64,000 nucleotides of DNA from Gordonia sp. OPL2 (GTDB taxonomy: Bacteria; Actinomycetota; Actinomycetes; Mycobacteriales; Mycobacteriaceae). Where the stretch lies: NCBI RefSeq assembly GCF_003797825.1, contig NZ_RKME01000023.1, forward strand, positions 1 to 64,000, in the 5' to 3' direction. The position numbers were made by a program, and so were the translations under genes. Within the stretch, counting starts at the first letter, position 1. Every line of letters begins with the position of its first letter. The notes beneath the pieces are model-generated. The model was not told the origin of the DNA. It saw nothing but the letters and a program-made list of their open reading frames with translations, and ran no database searches. Positions 24,996 to 33,947 of the stretch are shown here, in pieces.

Positions 24996-26291
24996 TCATG
25001 CGGGCACCGCACGCAGGGCGCGGAGTTCGGTCTCCAGCGCGGCGGCCACCTCGAGCAGGCCTGCCTCGTGGCCGGGAAGCCCGATCAGCTGAACGCCCAG
25101 GGGCAGACCGCTTTCCGTCTGGGCGCCCGGAACGATCACCACGGGGCACCCGAGCAACTGCCACGGCCGGCTCAACACCGGTGACCCGGTGGCCGCCAAC
25201 CCCGCCGGGGCCGGGCCGGGTGCGGCAGGGCCGGCGATGACGGTGTGGGCGCCGAGCGTCTCGGCCAGCAACTCGCGGGATCGATCGCGACGGATGATCG
25301 CTGCCGAATGGTCGTCGGATGTCACCGCACGACCGGCGGCGACGAGATCCAGGAGTTGGGGACTGAGGTCATCGCCGTGCTCGTCCACGATCTGTCGCAG
25401 GGTTCCCGCGGCCTCGAACGACATCACCGTGAGGTGGTCGTCGGCAAGGGTCCGGACGTGATCATCCCAGTCGAGCGCACTGGTGGCGACCCCGTGCCGG
25501 CCCAGGAGGTCGGGCAGCAGGCGCAGGACCTCCGCCATGGCCGGGTCGATGGGGTGCAGATCGCTGCCCGACCACACCAGTGCGGCCCCGACCGTGCTGC
25601 GGCCCGCGACGATCGGCGAGCGCCCCGCGAATGCCGCGTACACGTAGTGCAGGTCGGCGACGGTACGGGTCAGCAGTCCGAGTGAGTCGAGTGTCTCGCT
25701 CAGTCCGGTCACGCCGCCGAGGTCGGTCGACCCCTGAGCCAGAACCATCCCCGCCGCACCGCAATACGACGCCGGACGCGTCAAAGATCCGGCCGTCTGC
25801 GTGCCGAGTGCCACCGGGATCACACCTGCCCCGACCGCGGCCGCGGAGCCGCTCGACGAGCCGCCCGGCGTGTGGTCGTGTGCGTGCGGATTGCGCGTCG
25901 GCCCGGGTGCGAAGTAGCCGAACTCGGTGGTCACCGTCTTGCCCTGCACTACCGCACCGAGCTCACGAAATCGTCTGACGCACGGGGCATCCACGACGGC
26001 GGGCGCTTCCGAGGTCACCGTCGATCCGGCACGGGTCGGCAGTCCTGCGACGTCGATCAGATCCTTGACCCCCACCGAGATCCCTCGCAATGGCCGCCGG
26101 CCCGGTGTGGTGTCTTCGTGGCGCGCGTCGGTGGCGACGTCGGGAGACAGTTCGACCCACGCGCGCAGGTCTGGTTCGGTACGTGCGATCTCCTCGCGTA
26201 CCTGTGTCACCAGTGTCTCTGCGGACACCGCACTCTCGTGCACGGCGGTCGCCTGGTCACTGATGGGCTGATTCCAGTAGGCCGAGCTCAC
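24996..26291 (-). CDS. iacH: Amidase-signature enzyme
   Basis: A 431-aa amidase-signature hydrolase. The catalytic Lys is in GVKDLIDVAG near 75, and the Ser-cisSer pair is in PGGSSSGSAAAVGAG and ALGTQTAGSLTRPA near 143-175. It hydrolyses a C-N amide bond. In iac clusters an amidase (IacH) is always present, but its step is not settled. It could release indole-3-acetate from an amide or amino-acid conjugate, or act on a ring-opened intermediate. The GTG start is preceded by GGAGGAACG. First gene of the operon with the 92-aa protein and response regulator; divergent from the MFS gene over 144 bases. Confidence 0.82.
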   Translation of the reverse strand: MSSAYWNQPISDQATAVHESAVSAETLVTQVREEIARTEPDLRAWVELSPDVATDARHEDTTPGRRPLRGISVGVKDLIDVAGLPTRAGSTVTSEAPAVVDAPCVRRFRELGAVVQGKTVTTEFGYFAPGPTRNPHAHDHTPGGSSSGSAAAVGAGVIPVALGTQTAGSLTRPASYCGAAGMVLAQGSTDLGGVTGLSETLDSLGLLTRTVADLHYVYAAFAGRSPIVAGRSTVGAALVWSGSDLHPIDPAMAEVLRLLPDLLGRHGVATSALDWDDHVRTLADDHLTVMSFEAAGTLRQIVDEHGDDLSPQLLDLVAAGRAVTSDDHSAAIIRRDRSRELLAETLGAHTVIAGPAAPGPAPAGLAATGSPVLSRPWQLLGCPVVIVPGAQTESGLPLGVQLIGLPGHEAGLLEVAAALETELRALRAVPA

Positions 26292-26435
26292 CGTTCCTCC
26301 TTCATCGGTGAATCCCAGTGTGCCCGCTCATCAGTGTCGGCAACAGTAAAGATTTCCCTCCTATCGCTGTAGGCAGACTCGCACCTAGCTTCGACACCAT
26401 CAGTTCCCGATCTGTCAGTCGACGAAGGAATCACG

Positions 26436-27929
26436 ATGGCCACCAAGACAACAGCCACGACTGCGGCACCGCCCGGGCGTACCCGCCGCGTCGACTTCTC
26501 CCGGATGTCGCGACGTGCATGGTTGGTCACCGGGATGCTCGTGCTGTTCCAGATCGTCGCGTTCGCCGACAAGGCCGTCCTGGGCCTGGTGTCCGCCGAC
26601 GCGATGCCCGAACTCGGGCTGACCGCCACCGAGTTCGGCTTCATCGGAAGCGCCTTCTTCTTCCTCTACGCGATCGTCTCCGTCATCACCGGCTTCCTTG
26701 CGTCGAAGTTCTCCGTCAAATGGATCCTCTTCGCCATGGGCGTCACCTGGGCGGTCCTCCAGTTCCCGATGCTGCTCGGTGGTGGCGCTGCCATCCTGCT
26801 GCTCACCCGCATCGTGCTCGGTGGGGCCGAAGGGCCGGCCACCGCGATGTCGCTGACGTCGACGCAGACCTGGTTCTCGCCGACGCGTCGGGCGCTACCG
26901 TCCAACCTCGTCGCGGCGGGGTCGACGCTCGGTCCGGTCATCGCTGCGCCGGTCCTCGCCTGGGTGATCGCGGCATGGGGATGGCGCTGGGCGTTCGGCG
27001 TGCTCGGCATCATCGGACTCGTGTGGGTGATCGCCTGGTGGGCGATCGGCGCCGACGGCCCGTACCGCGATCGGCGCGGGAGCGGAACCGGCGCGAGCGC
27101 ACCAACTGACGAACGGACTGTTGTCGACGGCCATGCCGATACTGCCGACACCGATACTGCCGACACCGATACTGCCGAGATCGACACCGCGGACGTCGAC
27201 GAGCAGAAGCCGGTCGTCATCTGGCGGGCGCTGCTCAGCCTGGCGTTCCTCTCGGCGGTGATCGGCGGAGCGTCGAACTTCTGGGTGCAGGGCTTCCTGA
27301 CCACCTGGTTGCCGCAGTACCTCGGTACCGTTGTCGGACTCTCGCTGGGTGAGGTCGGGGCGGTTACCACCGTGCCGTGGGTGATCGGCGCACTGGTATT
27401 GCTGGCCCTCGGCGCTCTCGGACACCGTCTGCTGCGCCGTGGGCGCACCGCTCACGTGGCGATCGCGGTCCCGTTCGGATGTGCCGCGGTGCTCGCCGGC
27501 TTCTGCTTCATCGCGATCCAGGCGACCTCCGGCGTGACCGCGGTTGCCCTGCTCTGCATCGCCGGCGGATGCAGCCTCGCGTATCCGATGACGGCGTCTG
27601 CGATCGGGTATGCGGTGGGCGCTCGCCAGCGTCCCATCATGATGGCGACCTTGGGGGGCATCGCCTCCCTCGGTGCGGTCATCTCCCCGATTCTCGTCGG
27701 GTGGCTGATGACGACAGCCGGCTACGTCTCACCGCCCAAGGGAGAGAAGCCGACTGCGGAGATGGCCGATCGGATGGCCGACGGCGTGCACCAGGCGTTC
27801 ACGATCACCGGGCTCGTACTCGTCGTCGGCGGGGCGCTGTGTATCGCATTCCTCCGCCCCGAGCGTCTCGGAACGATGCTCCAGAAGCGATTCGTCAAGA
27901 ACGTCGGCGAACCTGTGGCCGCACGCTGA
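26436..27929 (+). CDS. MFS transporter, probable aromatic acid importer
   Basis: A 497-aa major facilitator with about 12 membrane segments. The N-terminal FADKAVLGLVSADAMPELGLT and GGAEGPATAMSLT lie in the range 45-145, typical of the anion/aromatic acid-proton symporter type. A long cytoplasmic loop between segments 6 and 7 (residues about 220-262) is highly acidic and built from repeats of Asp-Thr-Ala. It heads the MFS, iacG, iacI operon and probably imports indole-3-acetate or a conjugate. An AAGGA site lies before the ATG. Confidence 0.82.
   Translation: MATKTTATTAAPPGRTRRVDFSRMSRRAWLVTGMLVLFQIVAFADKAVLGLVSADAMPELGLTATEFGFIGSAFFFLYAIVSVITGFLASKFSVKWILFAMGVTWAVLQFPMLLGGGAAILLLTRIVLGGAEGPATAMSLTSTQTWFSPTRRALPSNLVAAGSTLGPVIAAPVLAWVIAAWGWRWAFGVLGIIGLVWVIAWWAIGADGPYRDRRGSGTGASAPTDERTVVDGHADTADTDTADTDTAEIDTADVDEQKPVVIWRALLSLAFLSAVIGGASNFWVQGFLTTWLPQYLGTVVGLSLGEVGAVTTVPWVIGALVLLALGALGHRLLRRGRTAHVAIAVPFGCAAVLAGFCFIAIQATSGVTAVALLCIAGGCSLAYPMTASAIGYAVGARQRPIMMATLGGIASLGAVISPILVGWLMTTAGYVSPPKGEKPTAEMADRMADGVHQAFTITGLVLVVGGALCIAFLRPERLGTMLQKRFVKNVGEPVAAR
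27138..27182 (+). repeat. 15-bp coding tandem repeat in the MFS central loop
   Basis: GATACTGCCGACACC occurs twice exactly (27138-27152, 27153-27167), with a degraded third copy at 27168-27182. In frame it encodes a DTADT-type acidic loop between the two halves of the transporter. A site prone to length change by slippage. Confidence 0.6.
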
Positions 27930-27966
27930 CGGCAGCTGCGACCGCCACGACATCTCAGGAGAAATC

Positions 27967-29139
27967 ATGTCCACCAACGCTTCCACCGTCATCGACCCAT
28001 CCACCTTCCGAAATGTGATGGGGCACTACCCCACCGGGGTGGTGGTGGTGACCGGGCGCGACCCGGTCGGGGGAATTCTGGCGATGGTCGTCGGCACCTT
28101 CAGTTCGGTGTCGATGGAACCGCCGCTCGTGTCGTTCATGCCGATGAAGTCCTCTCGGACGTTCGAGAAGATGCGGGACTGTGAGTCGTTGTGCATCAAC
28201 ATCCTCGGCGGCGAGCAGGAGGACATCGTCCTCACCGTCGCCCAACGTTGGGAGAACAAGCTCGACGGCATCGACTGGTTCCCGTCCCCGTCGGGCGATC
28301 CGGTCCTGGCCGACTCGGTTGCCTGGATCGACACCCGGATCCGGGAGACCGTCGAGGCCGGCGATCATTGGATCGCGCTGTGCGAGGTGCGCGATCTCGC
28401 CGTCACCAATCCGGTGTCGCCGCTGATCTTCTTCCAAGGTGGGTACGGGAGTTTCGTCTGCACATCGCTGATGGCGCGGATGGACCACGAGATCCTCCCC
28501 GCGATCCACGCCGCTCATGCCGCGCGCCCGCAGGTCGAGGAACTCGCTTCGTCGCTGGGATGCGAGGTGTCGGTCTTCACCGCGGTCAGCCGGGACGAGA
28601 TGGCCGTGGTGCTCTCGGCGACCGCCGCCGGCGTCGACCGTGCCGACGGTCTGGCGCATCGGATTCCGATGGTCCCGCCGATCGGGGACACCTACGTGTT
28701 CGACCAGGATCTCCCGGCGCAGGAGCGATGGCTGAGCAAGCTCCGCGACGCCGACGACGACATCCGAGCCATGCATCGTCAACGACTCGAATTCGTCCGT
28801 GCCCATGGTTATCTCATCTCCTTCCTCCCGCCGGAGGGGCCGACCGCCTACGCCTCGATGCGGGATGCGACACGTCGCTACGAGAGTGCGCGGATGACAC
28901 CGTCGCAGGAGCGCAGCATCTGCGAGTCCATCGGCGCGTCGCCGGTCGACTATCACCTGAGGGAGGTGCTCGACGATGACGTCTACGACGTGGCATCGAT
29001 CGTTTTGCCGATCCGCAACCCCCGCGGCGGATACTCGATGACGCTGCGCCTGGCCCAGCTCCCGGCCTCGGTGACCGGACGCGACGTGCGGGACTGGATC
29101 GATCGGGCGCGGGATGTCGTGGAGGCCCTCGAGTCATGA
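27967..29139 (+). CDS. iacG: Flavin reductase fused to an IclR-like ligand domain
   Basis: A 390-aa two-part protein. Residues 1-165 are a flavin reductase domain (FRNVMGHYPTGVVVVTG, then FSSVSMEPPLVSF and ESLCINILG), which supplies reduced flavin to a monooxygenase, here most likely IacA. Residues about 185-390 resemble the effector-binding domain of IclR regulators: VEELASSLGCEVSVF, a mid-region RQRLEFVRAHGYLIS, and SIVLPIRNPRGG near the end. No helix-turn-helix is present. The fusion suggests a reductase whose activity is controlled by the aromatic substrate, by analogy with the C1 reductase of 4-hydroxyphenylacetate hydroxylase, which has a MarR-like regulatory domain. Overlaps iacI by 4 bases. 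Confidence 0.82.
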   Translation: MSTNASTVIDPSTFRNVMGHYPTGVVVVTGRDPVGGILAMVVGTFSSVSMEPPLVSFMPMKSSRTFEKMRDCESLCINILGGEQEDIVLTVAQRWENKLDGIDWFPSPSGDPVLADSVAWIDTRIRETVEAGDHWIALCEVRDLAVTNPVSPLIFFQGGYGSFVCTSLMARMDHEILPAIHAAHAARPQVEELASSLGCEVSVFTAVSRDEMAVVLSATAAGVDRADGLAHRIPMVPPIGDTYVFDQDLPAQERWLSKLRDADDDIRAMHRQRLEFVRAHGYLISFLPPEGPTAYASMRDATRRYESARMTPSQERSICESIGASPVDYHLREVLDDDVYDVASIVLPIRNPRGGYSMTLRLAQLPASVTGRDVRDWIDRARDVVEALES

Positions 29140-29723
29140 GCGGCGCACAGACGGACGACCCGCCTGACGACAGGGATGCGGCGATCGCCGCGCTCACCGC
29201 ACGGATCGACACACTGGAGGCGGAGGCGGAGATCCGCCGTCTGCAGGCGCGATACATGTTCCTCTGCGACACCCCGTGCCCCGAGTTCGGTGTCGCCGAT
29301 GACGCCGAACGCATCGAGCTCATCGTCGGCCTGTATGCCGACGACGCCGTGTGGGAGGGCGTCGGGGAGTATTACGACGGCCAGTTCGGTCGCGCCGAGG
29401 GCAAACAGGCGATCCGCCAGCACTTCCGACGTTTCTGGGGTGAGAAGAGCGAACCGGCATTGGTGCTCAATGCCCACTACCTCACATCCGAACAGATCCA
29501 CGTCGACGGCGATACCGCCACCGGGCAGTGGATTCACATGCAGCCGTGGCTGTTCTCCGACGGCACCGCGCTGCTCCGGTCCAGCAGGCTGAACAACGCC
29601 TTCCGCAAGGTCGGTGGTCGGTGGCTGGTGACCCGGACCCGGACCGAGAACGTCTTCGTCGCACCGCTGAACGACGGCTTCGCGCAGAGCTTTCCGTCGA
29701 CGTCGGTGCTGATGCGGGACTGA
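29136..29723 (+). CDS. iacI: SnoaL-like (NTF2-fold) protein IacI
   Basis: A 195-aa protein. An N-terminal coiled segment (AALTARIDTLEAEAEIRRLQ) leads into an NTF2-like cone domain with YADDAVWEGVGEYYDG, GKQAIRQHFRRFW and a C-terminal strand pair RLNNAFRKVGGRWLV. Proteins of this fold include cyclases, isomerases and ligand-binding proteins. IacI is a standard member of iac clusters with no settled reaction. ATGA overlap with iacG. It ends just before a hairpin and the convergent SHOCT gene. Confidence 0.8.
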   Translation: MSGAQTDDPPDDRDAAIAALTARIDTLEAEAEIRRLQARYMFLCDTPCPEFGVADDAERIELIVGLYADDAVWEGVGEYYDGQFGRAEGKQAIRQHFRRFWGEKSEPALVLNAHYLTSEQIHVDGDTATGQWIHMQPWLFSDGTALLRSSRLNNAFRKVGGRWLVTRTRTENVFVAPLNDGFAQSFPSTSVLMRD

Positions 29724-29728
29724 TCGGC

Positions 29729-29747
29729 CGGGCGCTACAACCGCCCG
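29729..29747. terminator. Hairpin between iacI and the SHOCT gene
   Basis: CGGGCG and CGCCCG with a 7-base loop, six bases after the iacI stop and overlapping the last codons of the convergent gene. A plausible shared terminator, without a T-tract. Confidence 0.5.
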
Positions 29748-30526
29748 AGCAACTCCGCCTTCTTCGACGCGAACTCGTCGTCGGACAGGATTCCTCGCTG
29801 ATGCAGGCCGGCCAGGGATTCGATCGCCGCGATGATCGACGCGGCGTCGTCCGACGGTGCCGGTGTGCCCGACGAGGACGACGCAGGTGCGTCAGGTGCC
29901 GACGACGGAGCCTGATGGATCTCCTGCGGTGCGGGAGCAGCGACCGGTGTCTCGGCCACCTGCCGCGCGCCGAGTTCGGTCAGGCTGGACACATCGAACG
30001 TGCCGAACTGACTGGTGAAGGTCACCGTCCCGGAGGCACCGCCCTGTTGCTGTTGCACGCCGCCGATGTTGTGCTCGCCCGTGTCGAAAACCCTTGTGAC
30101 ACCGTTGACCTGGATCGCCAGCCGACGCGTGCTCGGGAAGACGGCGTACCGGGAGTCGTTCTGGCCACCCGACGAGCTGGGGACGCCGAGATCGCCGGGC
30201 CACCAGTTGTTCGAGGTGAACCCTCCCGACGACGCCGCCGGTGCCGGTGGGAACACGGTGGTCGTCGCGAGCAGGTTCGACAGCTCGCCGCACAACGCGT
30301 CGACCCGTGCCTTCAGTGCGTTGTCGAACATGTTGCCCACCATGGTCATGCCGCCGCGCATCCACTGGCCGGAGCCGCCGAGCTCCGGGATGGAGAACTG
30401 CGCCATGGTGCCCCCGCCGTTGTTGACCGCGAGCAGCATGGCGAGCACCGCGTCGCGGGAGAGCCCGTGTCGTTGCGCGATGTCGGAAATGGCGCTCTCG
30501 GCTTCGGGAGTGACGGTTGCGTTCAT
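29735..30526 (-). CDS. SHOCT-domain protein
   Basis: A 263-aa protein. The last 30 residues are a SHOCT domain (LAGLHQRGILSDDEFASKKAELL), a short oligomerisation or tail motif found in many unrelated proteins. The middle carries an extended Ser/Pro/Ala-rich linker at about 185-225, and the first half a Gly-rich region (VNNGGGTMAQF) with no named domain. No signal peptide or clear membrane segment. Function unknown. It is encoded convergently with iacI and is not part of that operon. Confidence 0.75.
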   Translation of the reverse strand: MNATVTPEAESAISDIAQRHGLSRDAVLAMLLAVNNGGGTMAQFSIPELGGSGQWMRGGMTMVGNMFDNALKARVDALCGELSNLLATTTVFPPAPAASSGGFTSNNWWPGDLGVPSSSGGQNDSRYAVFPSTRRLAIQVNGVTRVFDTGEHNIGGVQQQQGGASGTVTFTSQFGTFDVSSLTELGARQVAETPVAAPAPQEIHQAPSSAPDAPASSSSGTPAPSDDAASIIAAIESLAGLHQRGILSDDEFASKKAELLGRL

Positions 30527-30623
30527 GGTGGCGCGTCTTTCGTCGGCAGATGTCGGGTCGAGCCTACCGAAACACCGGTGCGTCCGGATGTGGCCGGCTC
30601 CGCATCATGAGACCGTGGGCGAC

Positions 30624-32363
30624 ATGCGTGAAGTGGGCAGAGCGGTGATCACCGCGCTGCGGCCGGGGCCGCGTCCGTACGCGGTGGCCGCCGCCCTGCG
30701 AGCGCTCGTCGCCGCCGGCGTGATCGCCGTCGTGGGTGCCGTGGTCGGCGATCTCGAGGTCGTCGGGATCGCGTACCTGGCCGCGGCATGTTCGGTCGCC
30801 TTCGTCACCGGCGGCACGTACCGCAACCGGAGCATCGCCCTGTGCGCGCAGGGGGTGGGTGCGGCCGGCGGGATCGTCGTCGGCGCGACGCTGGACTCCG
30901 ACCCGATCGCGATGATCGCCGTCGCCGCGATCGGCGGACTCGTCTCCGGTCTCGTCGGCGGCATCGGTCCGAATGCGCCGGCATTCGGGATGATGCTCAG
31001 CATCGGGATCGCCTTCGGGCAGTTCGGTGGGTCCGACCTGACCCCGTGGCGTCAGGCGGTCTGGTATGGCGCCGGAACGTTCGTCGTCGCGGCGGCCACG
31101 GTGTCCCCGTGGATCTTTCGGCGTGGCGCCATCGAGCGTGCTGCGGCCGCGGATGTGCTCGACGCGGCCGCTGATCTCTGCGTCGCCGTGGGAACAGGCA
31201 CCGAGCGCGCGGCCCGCGCACGGCTGACCACCGCCAGTGCCACCGCCCGACTCGCCCGCACGCCCGCACAGGTCCAGCAGGTCTCGTTCGCCGTCTCGGC
31301 GATCTACGCGGACGCCGCGGAGAGCCCGAACGCTCATGTGCCGACCGGGGCCGTCGACGCACTCCGGGATGCCGCGCGACAGACCCGGTCCGGCCGGCCG
31401 ATCTCGGTCGACACCCGGTGGAAGGCCGACACCGCGGCGTTGCGCGCTCTGGCCCGGGCGTTGCGTGGAGAGGTGGATGCCGACGACCCGCGCCGTCGTC
31501 TGCGCGCGTCGCTCCGCACCCTCCGGACGGCGACCTCCTGGCTCAACGCGGCCCGCCTGGCCGCATGCCTGGGCGTCGCGACGGCGATCACGGCCGCCGC
31601 CCACGAGCCGGCGCACTCCTTCTGGTTGCCGCTGACAGTCGCGGTCATCGTGCGCCCGGAGTACGGCTCGGTCGTCTTCCGGACGATCAATCGGGTGGCC
31701 GGATCGGTTGCCGGTGCGCTTGTGGCGGCTGGTGTCCTGGCTCTGTGGCCATACGGTGTGCCGGTCGCCGTGGCCGCTGCCGTGTCGCTCGGATTCGCCG
31801 TGCTAACCGCTCCGAAACTGTACGCGCTCAGTGTGGTCGGTGTGACGTCGTCGGCATTGCTGGCCGTCTCGATCGGACACGGCGACGTGGTGCTGCCGGT
31901 GATCAGGGTGATCGACACCCTCGCCGGGGCCGCCGTGGCGATCGTCGTCGGCTATGTGCTCTGGCCGGGTGCCAGGCGGCTTCCGCAGCCGGCGCGGTTG
32001 ACCGCAGCGTGTGCGGCGGCGCAGGAGTACCTGGATCAGGCGCAGCTGCCGCGCGACGGGCGTGTGCACTGGGCCCGGCGCAGGGAGGAGGCCTATCTGT
32101 CGGCCCACCAGGCGAAGGACGCCTGCCTCGCCGCACTCGCGGAGCCTCCACCCGTTCCGGCGGGCGCGCGGCGGATCCTCCCGACCGCTGTCGAACTCGA
32201 GGAGACGACGGATGCGATCACCGCTGTGGGGGCTGCGGCCGACGCAGGGGACGATGTGACGGCACGAGCCGCTGAACTCGGACGCCGGCTGGACTCCATC
32301 CGACGCGCCGGTGAGGCCGTCGACCGTGCCGAATCGACGATCCGGCGCCCGATGTCTCCGTAG
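30624..32363 (+). CDS. FUSC/aromatic acid exporter-like membrane protein
   Basis: A 579-aa protein of the FUSC / ArAE class. It has two blocks of about six closely spaced membrane segments (residues 20-170 and 325-455) separated by a long cytoplasmic helical region, and a cytoplasmic tail. These proteins are implicated in efflux of aromatic acids or fusaric acid. The in-frame extension to 30015 lies antisense to the SHOCT gene and is not real; the ATG at 30624 begins the first hydrophilic segment (REVGRAVITALRPG). It is followed 11 bases later by an AMP-dependent ligase, so the two may be co-transcribed. Confidence 0.78.
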   Translation: MREVGRAVITALRPGPRPYAVAAALRALVAAGVIAVVGAVVGDLEVVGIAYLAAACSVAFVTGGTYRNRSIALCAQGVGAAGGIVVGATLDSDPIAMIAVAAIGGLVSGLVGGIGPNAPAFGMMLSIGIAFGQFGGSDLTPWRQAVWYGAGTFVVAAATVSPWIFRRGAIERAAAADVLDAAADLCVAVGTGTERAARARLTTASATARLARTPAQVQQVSFAVSAIYADAAESPNAHVPTGAVDALRDAARQTRSGRPISVDTRWKADTAALRALARALRGEVDADDPRRRLRASLRTLRTATSWLNAARLAACLGVATAITAAAHEPAHSFWLPLTVAVIVRPEYGSVVFRTINRVAGSVAGALVAAGVLALWPYGVPVAVAAAVSLGFAVLTAPKLYALSVVGVTSSALLAVSIGHGDVVLPVIRVIDTLAGAAVAIVVGYVLWPGARRLPQPARLTAACAAAQEYLDQAQLPRDGRVHWARRREEAYLSAHQAKDACLAALAEPPPVPAGARRILPTAVELEETTDAITAVGAAADAGDDVTARAAELGRRLDSIRRAGEAVDRAESTIRRPMSP

Positions 32364-32374
32364 AGTCGTCCCTT

Positions 32375-33859
32375 GTGGCCTACCGCTCCTACGTCGACGA
32401 CCTCGTCGCCCTCCTCGACCGAGACGCAGACCGCGTGGTCCTGGAGGACGACGACCGCACCTACACCGGAGGCGACTTCGTTGCGCTGATCCGGCAGCTC
32501 ACCGCGACACTGAGCCGGCACGGCGTCACTCGCGGCCGGCGTGTCGCGCTGGTCGCGCCGATCACCGCCACCGCCATCGCCGCCCGCTACGCGGCCGCCC
32601 GCCTGGGCGCGTCGACGGTCTTCTGCCCTGACGCCGGATCCCCCGAACGACTGTCGATCTTTCTCTCCCGCATCGATGCGAAGACCCTGATCGTCTTCCC
32701 GGAGACCGGCCGCGCTGCAGGCATTGGCGGTGACCTCCAGATTCTGGCAGTCGGCGCGGTCGACGGTCTCGACGATCTGCTCGACGGACCATCACCGGAC
32801 GCGGATGAGCACGACGTGCGGTCCACCGTCAGCGGTGACGATGAGTGCGCGCTGGTCGCCACCGGCGGGACCACCGGGATCTCGAAGGCCAGCATCCGGA
32901 CATTCGACGAGTACCGCAGACTCGTCGATCTGGGCCCCACTCCGGGACGGCGGCAATTGGTCTGCACGCCGCTGGCCTACATCGCCCAGACCATGGTGGA
33001 CACCGTGCTGCTCGGTGGCGGAACCGTGGTGTTGCGCGACAGGTTCACTCCCGACGTGGTCATCGACGCGATGGAGCAGACCGCGGTCACGCACGTGGCG
33101 CTGGTCGAACCACTGGTCGTCGAGCTCGTCGACAGTGACCGTCTGCCGGGCGCAGACCTGTCCTCGGTCGAGGCGATCAGCCATGTCGGTGCCGACGCGG
33201 CGCCCGCATTGCGCGCCCGTCTGGTCGATCGGGTCGGACGTCCCGTTTTGGTGAACCCCTACGGTGCAAGCGAATTCGGCGTCGTCAGCGCTCTGTCGGG
33301 AGACGACTACAGCGCATCGTCCCCGCACCTCGCGTCGTCCGGCCGGCCGCTGCCTGTCGCGGAGGTGGCCATCGTCGACGACACCGGGCAGCCCTGCGCC
33401 GTCGGCGAGGTAGGGCATATCCGCGTGCACACACGCGCGCAGGCACACGGGTACAGCGTGGCACCGGCCGAATCGGGCTTTCGCGACGACGGGTGGTTTG
33501 CCACCGGAGACGACGGATTCTTCGACGACGCCGGATATCTCACGATCAGAGGACGCGCAGCCGACCGTCGGGAGGCCGACGGCGCCGGCTGGTATCCCGT
33601 CGATGTGCAGCAGGCGCTGTGCAGCCACGGCCTGGTCCGATACGCAGTCGCGGTGCCTGCCCCAGATGGCTGTGCGACCGAATTCGGTGCGGCCGTGATC
33701 GCGGATCCGACGGCCGAGGTCACTGTCGCCCTGCTGTCGGAGTTCCTCGCCGAGATCGCGTCGCAGTTCGCGGAAACCCCACTCGTCCTGGTCGATTCGA
33801 TGCCCACCACCGAGCAGGGCAAGCCACATCGCGCGGCGATCGGCGCGCTGCTCTTCTGA
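32375..33859 (+). CDS. AMP-dependent acyl/aryl-CoA ligase
   Basis: A 494-aa adenylate-forming enzyme. The ATP-binding motif reads VATGGTTGISKAS near 160-175, NPYGASEFGVVS near 290 takes the place of the usual YG-TE motif, and DDGWFATGDDGFFDDAGYL is near 373. The C-terminal catalytic Lys is in TTEQGKPHRAAI. It is shorter than the synthetase at 6912 and belongs to a different subgroup, near fatty-acid or aryl-acid CoA ligases. The GTG at 32375 lies 12 bases after the FUSC gene. The substrate is unknown; an aromatic acid would fit the neighbour. Confidence 0.8.
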   Translation: MAYRSYVDDLVALLDRDADRVVLEDDDRTYTGGDFVALIRQLTATLSRHGVTRGRRVALVAPITATAIAARYAAARLGASTVFCPDAGSPERLSIFLSRIDAKTLIVFPETGRAAGIGGDLQILAVGAVDGLDDLLDGPSPDADEHDVRSTVSGDDECALVATGGTTGISKASIRTFDEYRRLVDLGPTPGRRQLVCTPLAYIAQTMVDTVLLGGGTVVLRDRFTPDVVIDAMEQTAVTHVALVEPLVVELVDSDRLPGADLSSVEAISHVGADAAPALRARLVDRVGRPVLVNPYGASEFGVVSALSGDDYSASSPHLASSGRPLPVAEVAIVDDTGQPCAVGEVGHIRVHTRAQAHGYSVAPAESGFRDDGWFATGDDGFFDDAGYLTIRGRAADRREADGAGWYPVDVQQALCSHGLVRYAVAVPAPDGCATEFGAAVIADPTAEVTVALLSEFLAEIASQFAETPLVLVDSMPTTEQGKPHRAAIGALLF

Positions 33860-33915
33860 GTCGGGCCACAGCGCCGAACCCCAGCCGCCGAACCCCGGGG
33901 CCACAGCCTCTTCGT

Positions 33916-33947
33916 GACGGGACTACAGCGTGGACGGGACTACAGCG
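33916..33947. repeat. 17-bp tandem duplication at the lipoprotein 3' end
   Basis: GACGGGACTACAGCG occurs at 33916-33930 and again at 33933-33947. Each copy contains CTA, which reads as a TAG stop on the minus strand but in different frames. The stop of the annotated lipoprotein lies in the second copy. Confidence 0.6.
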
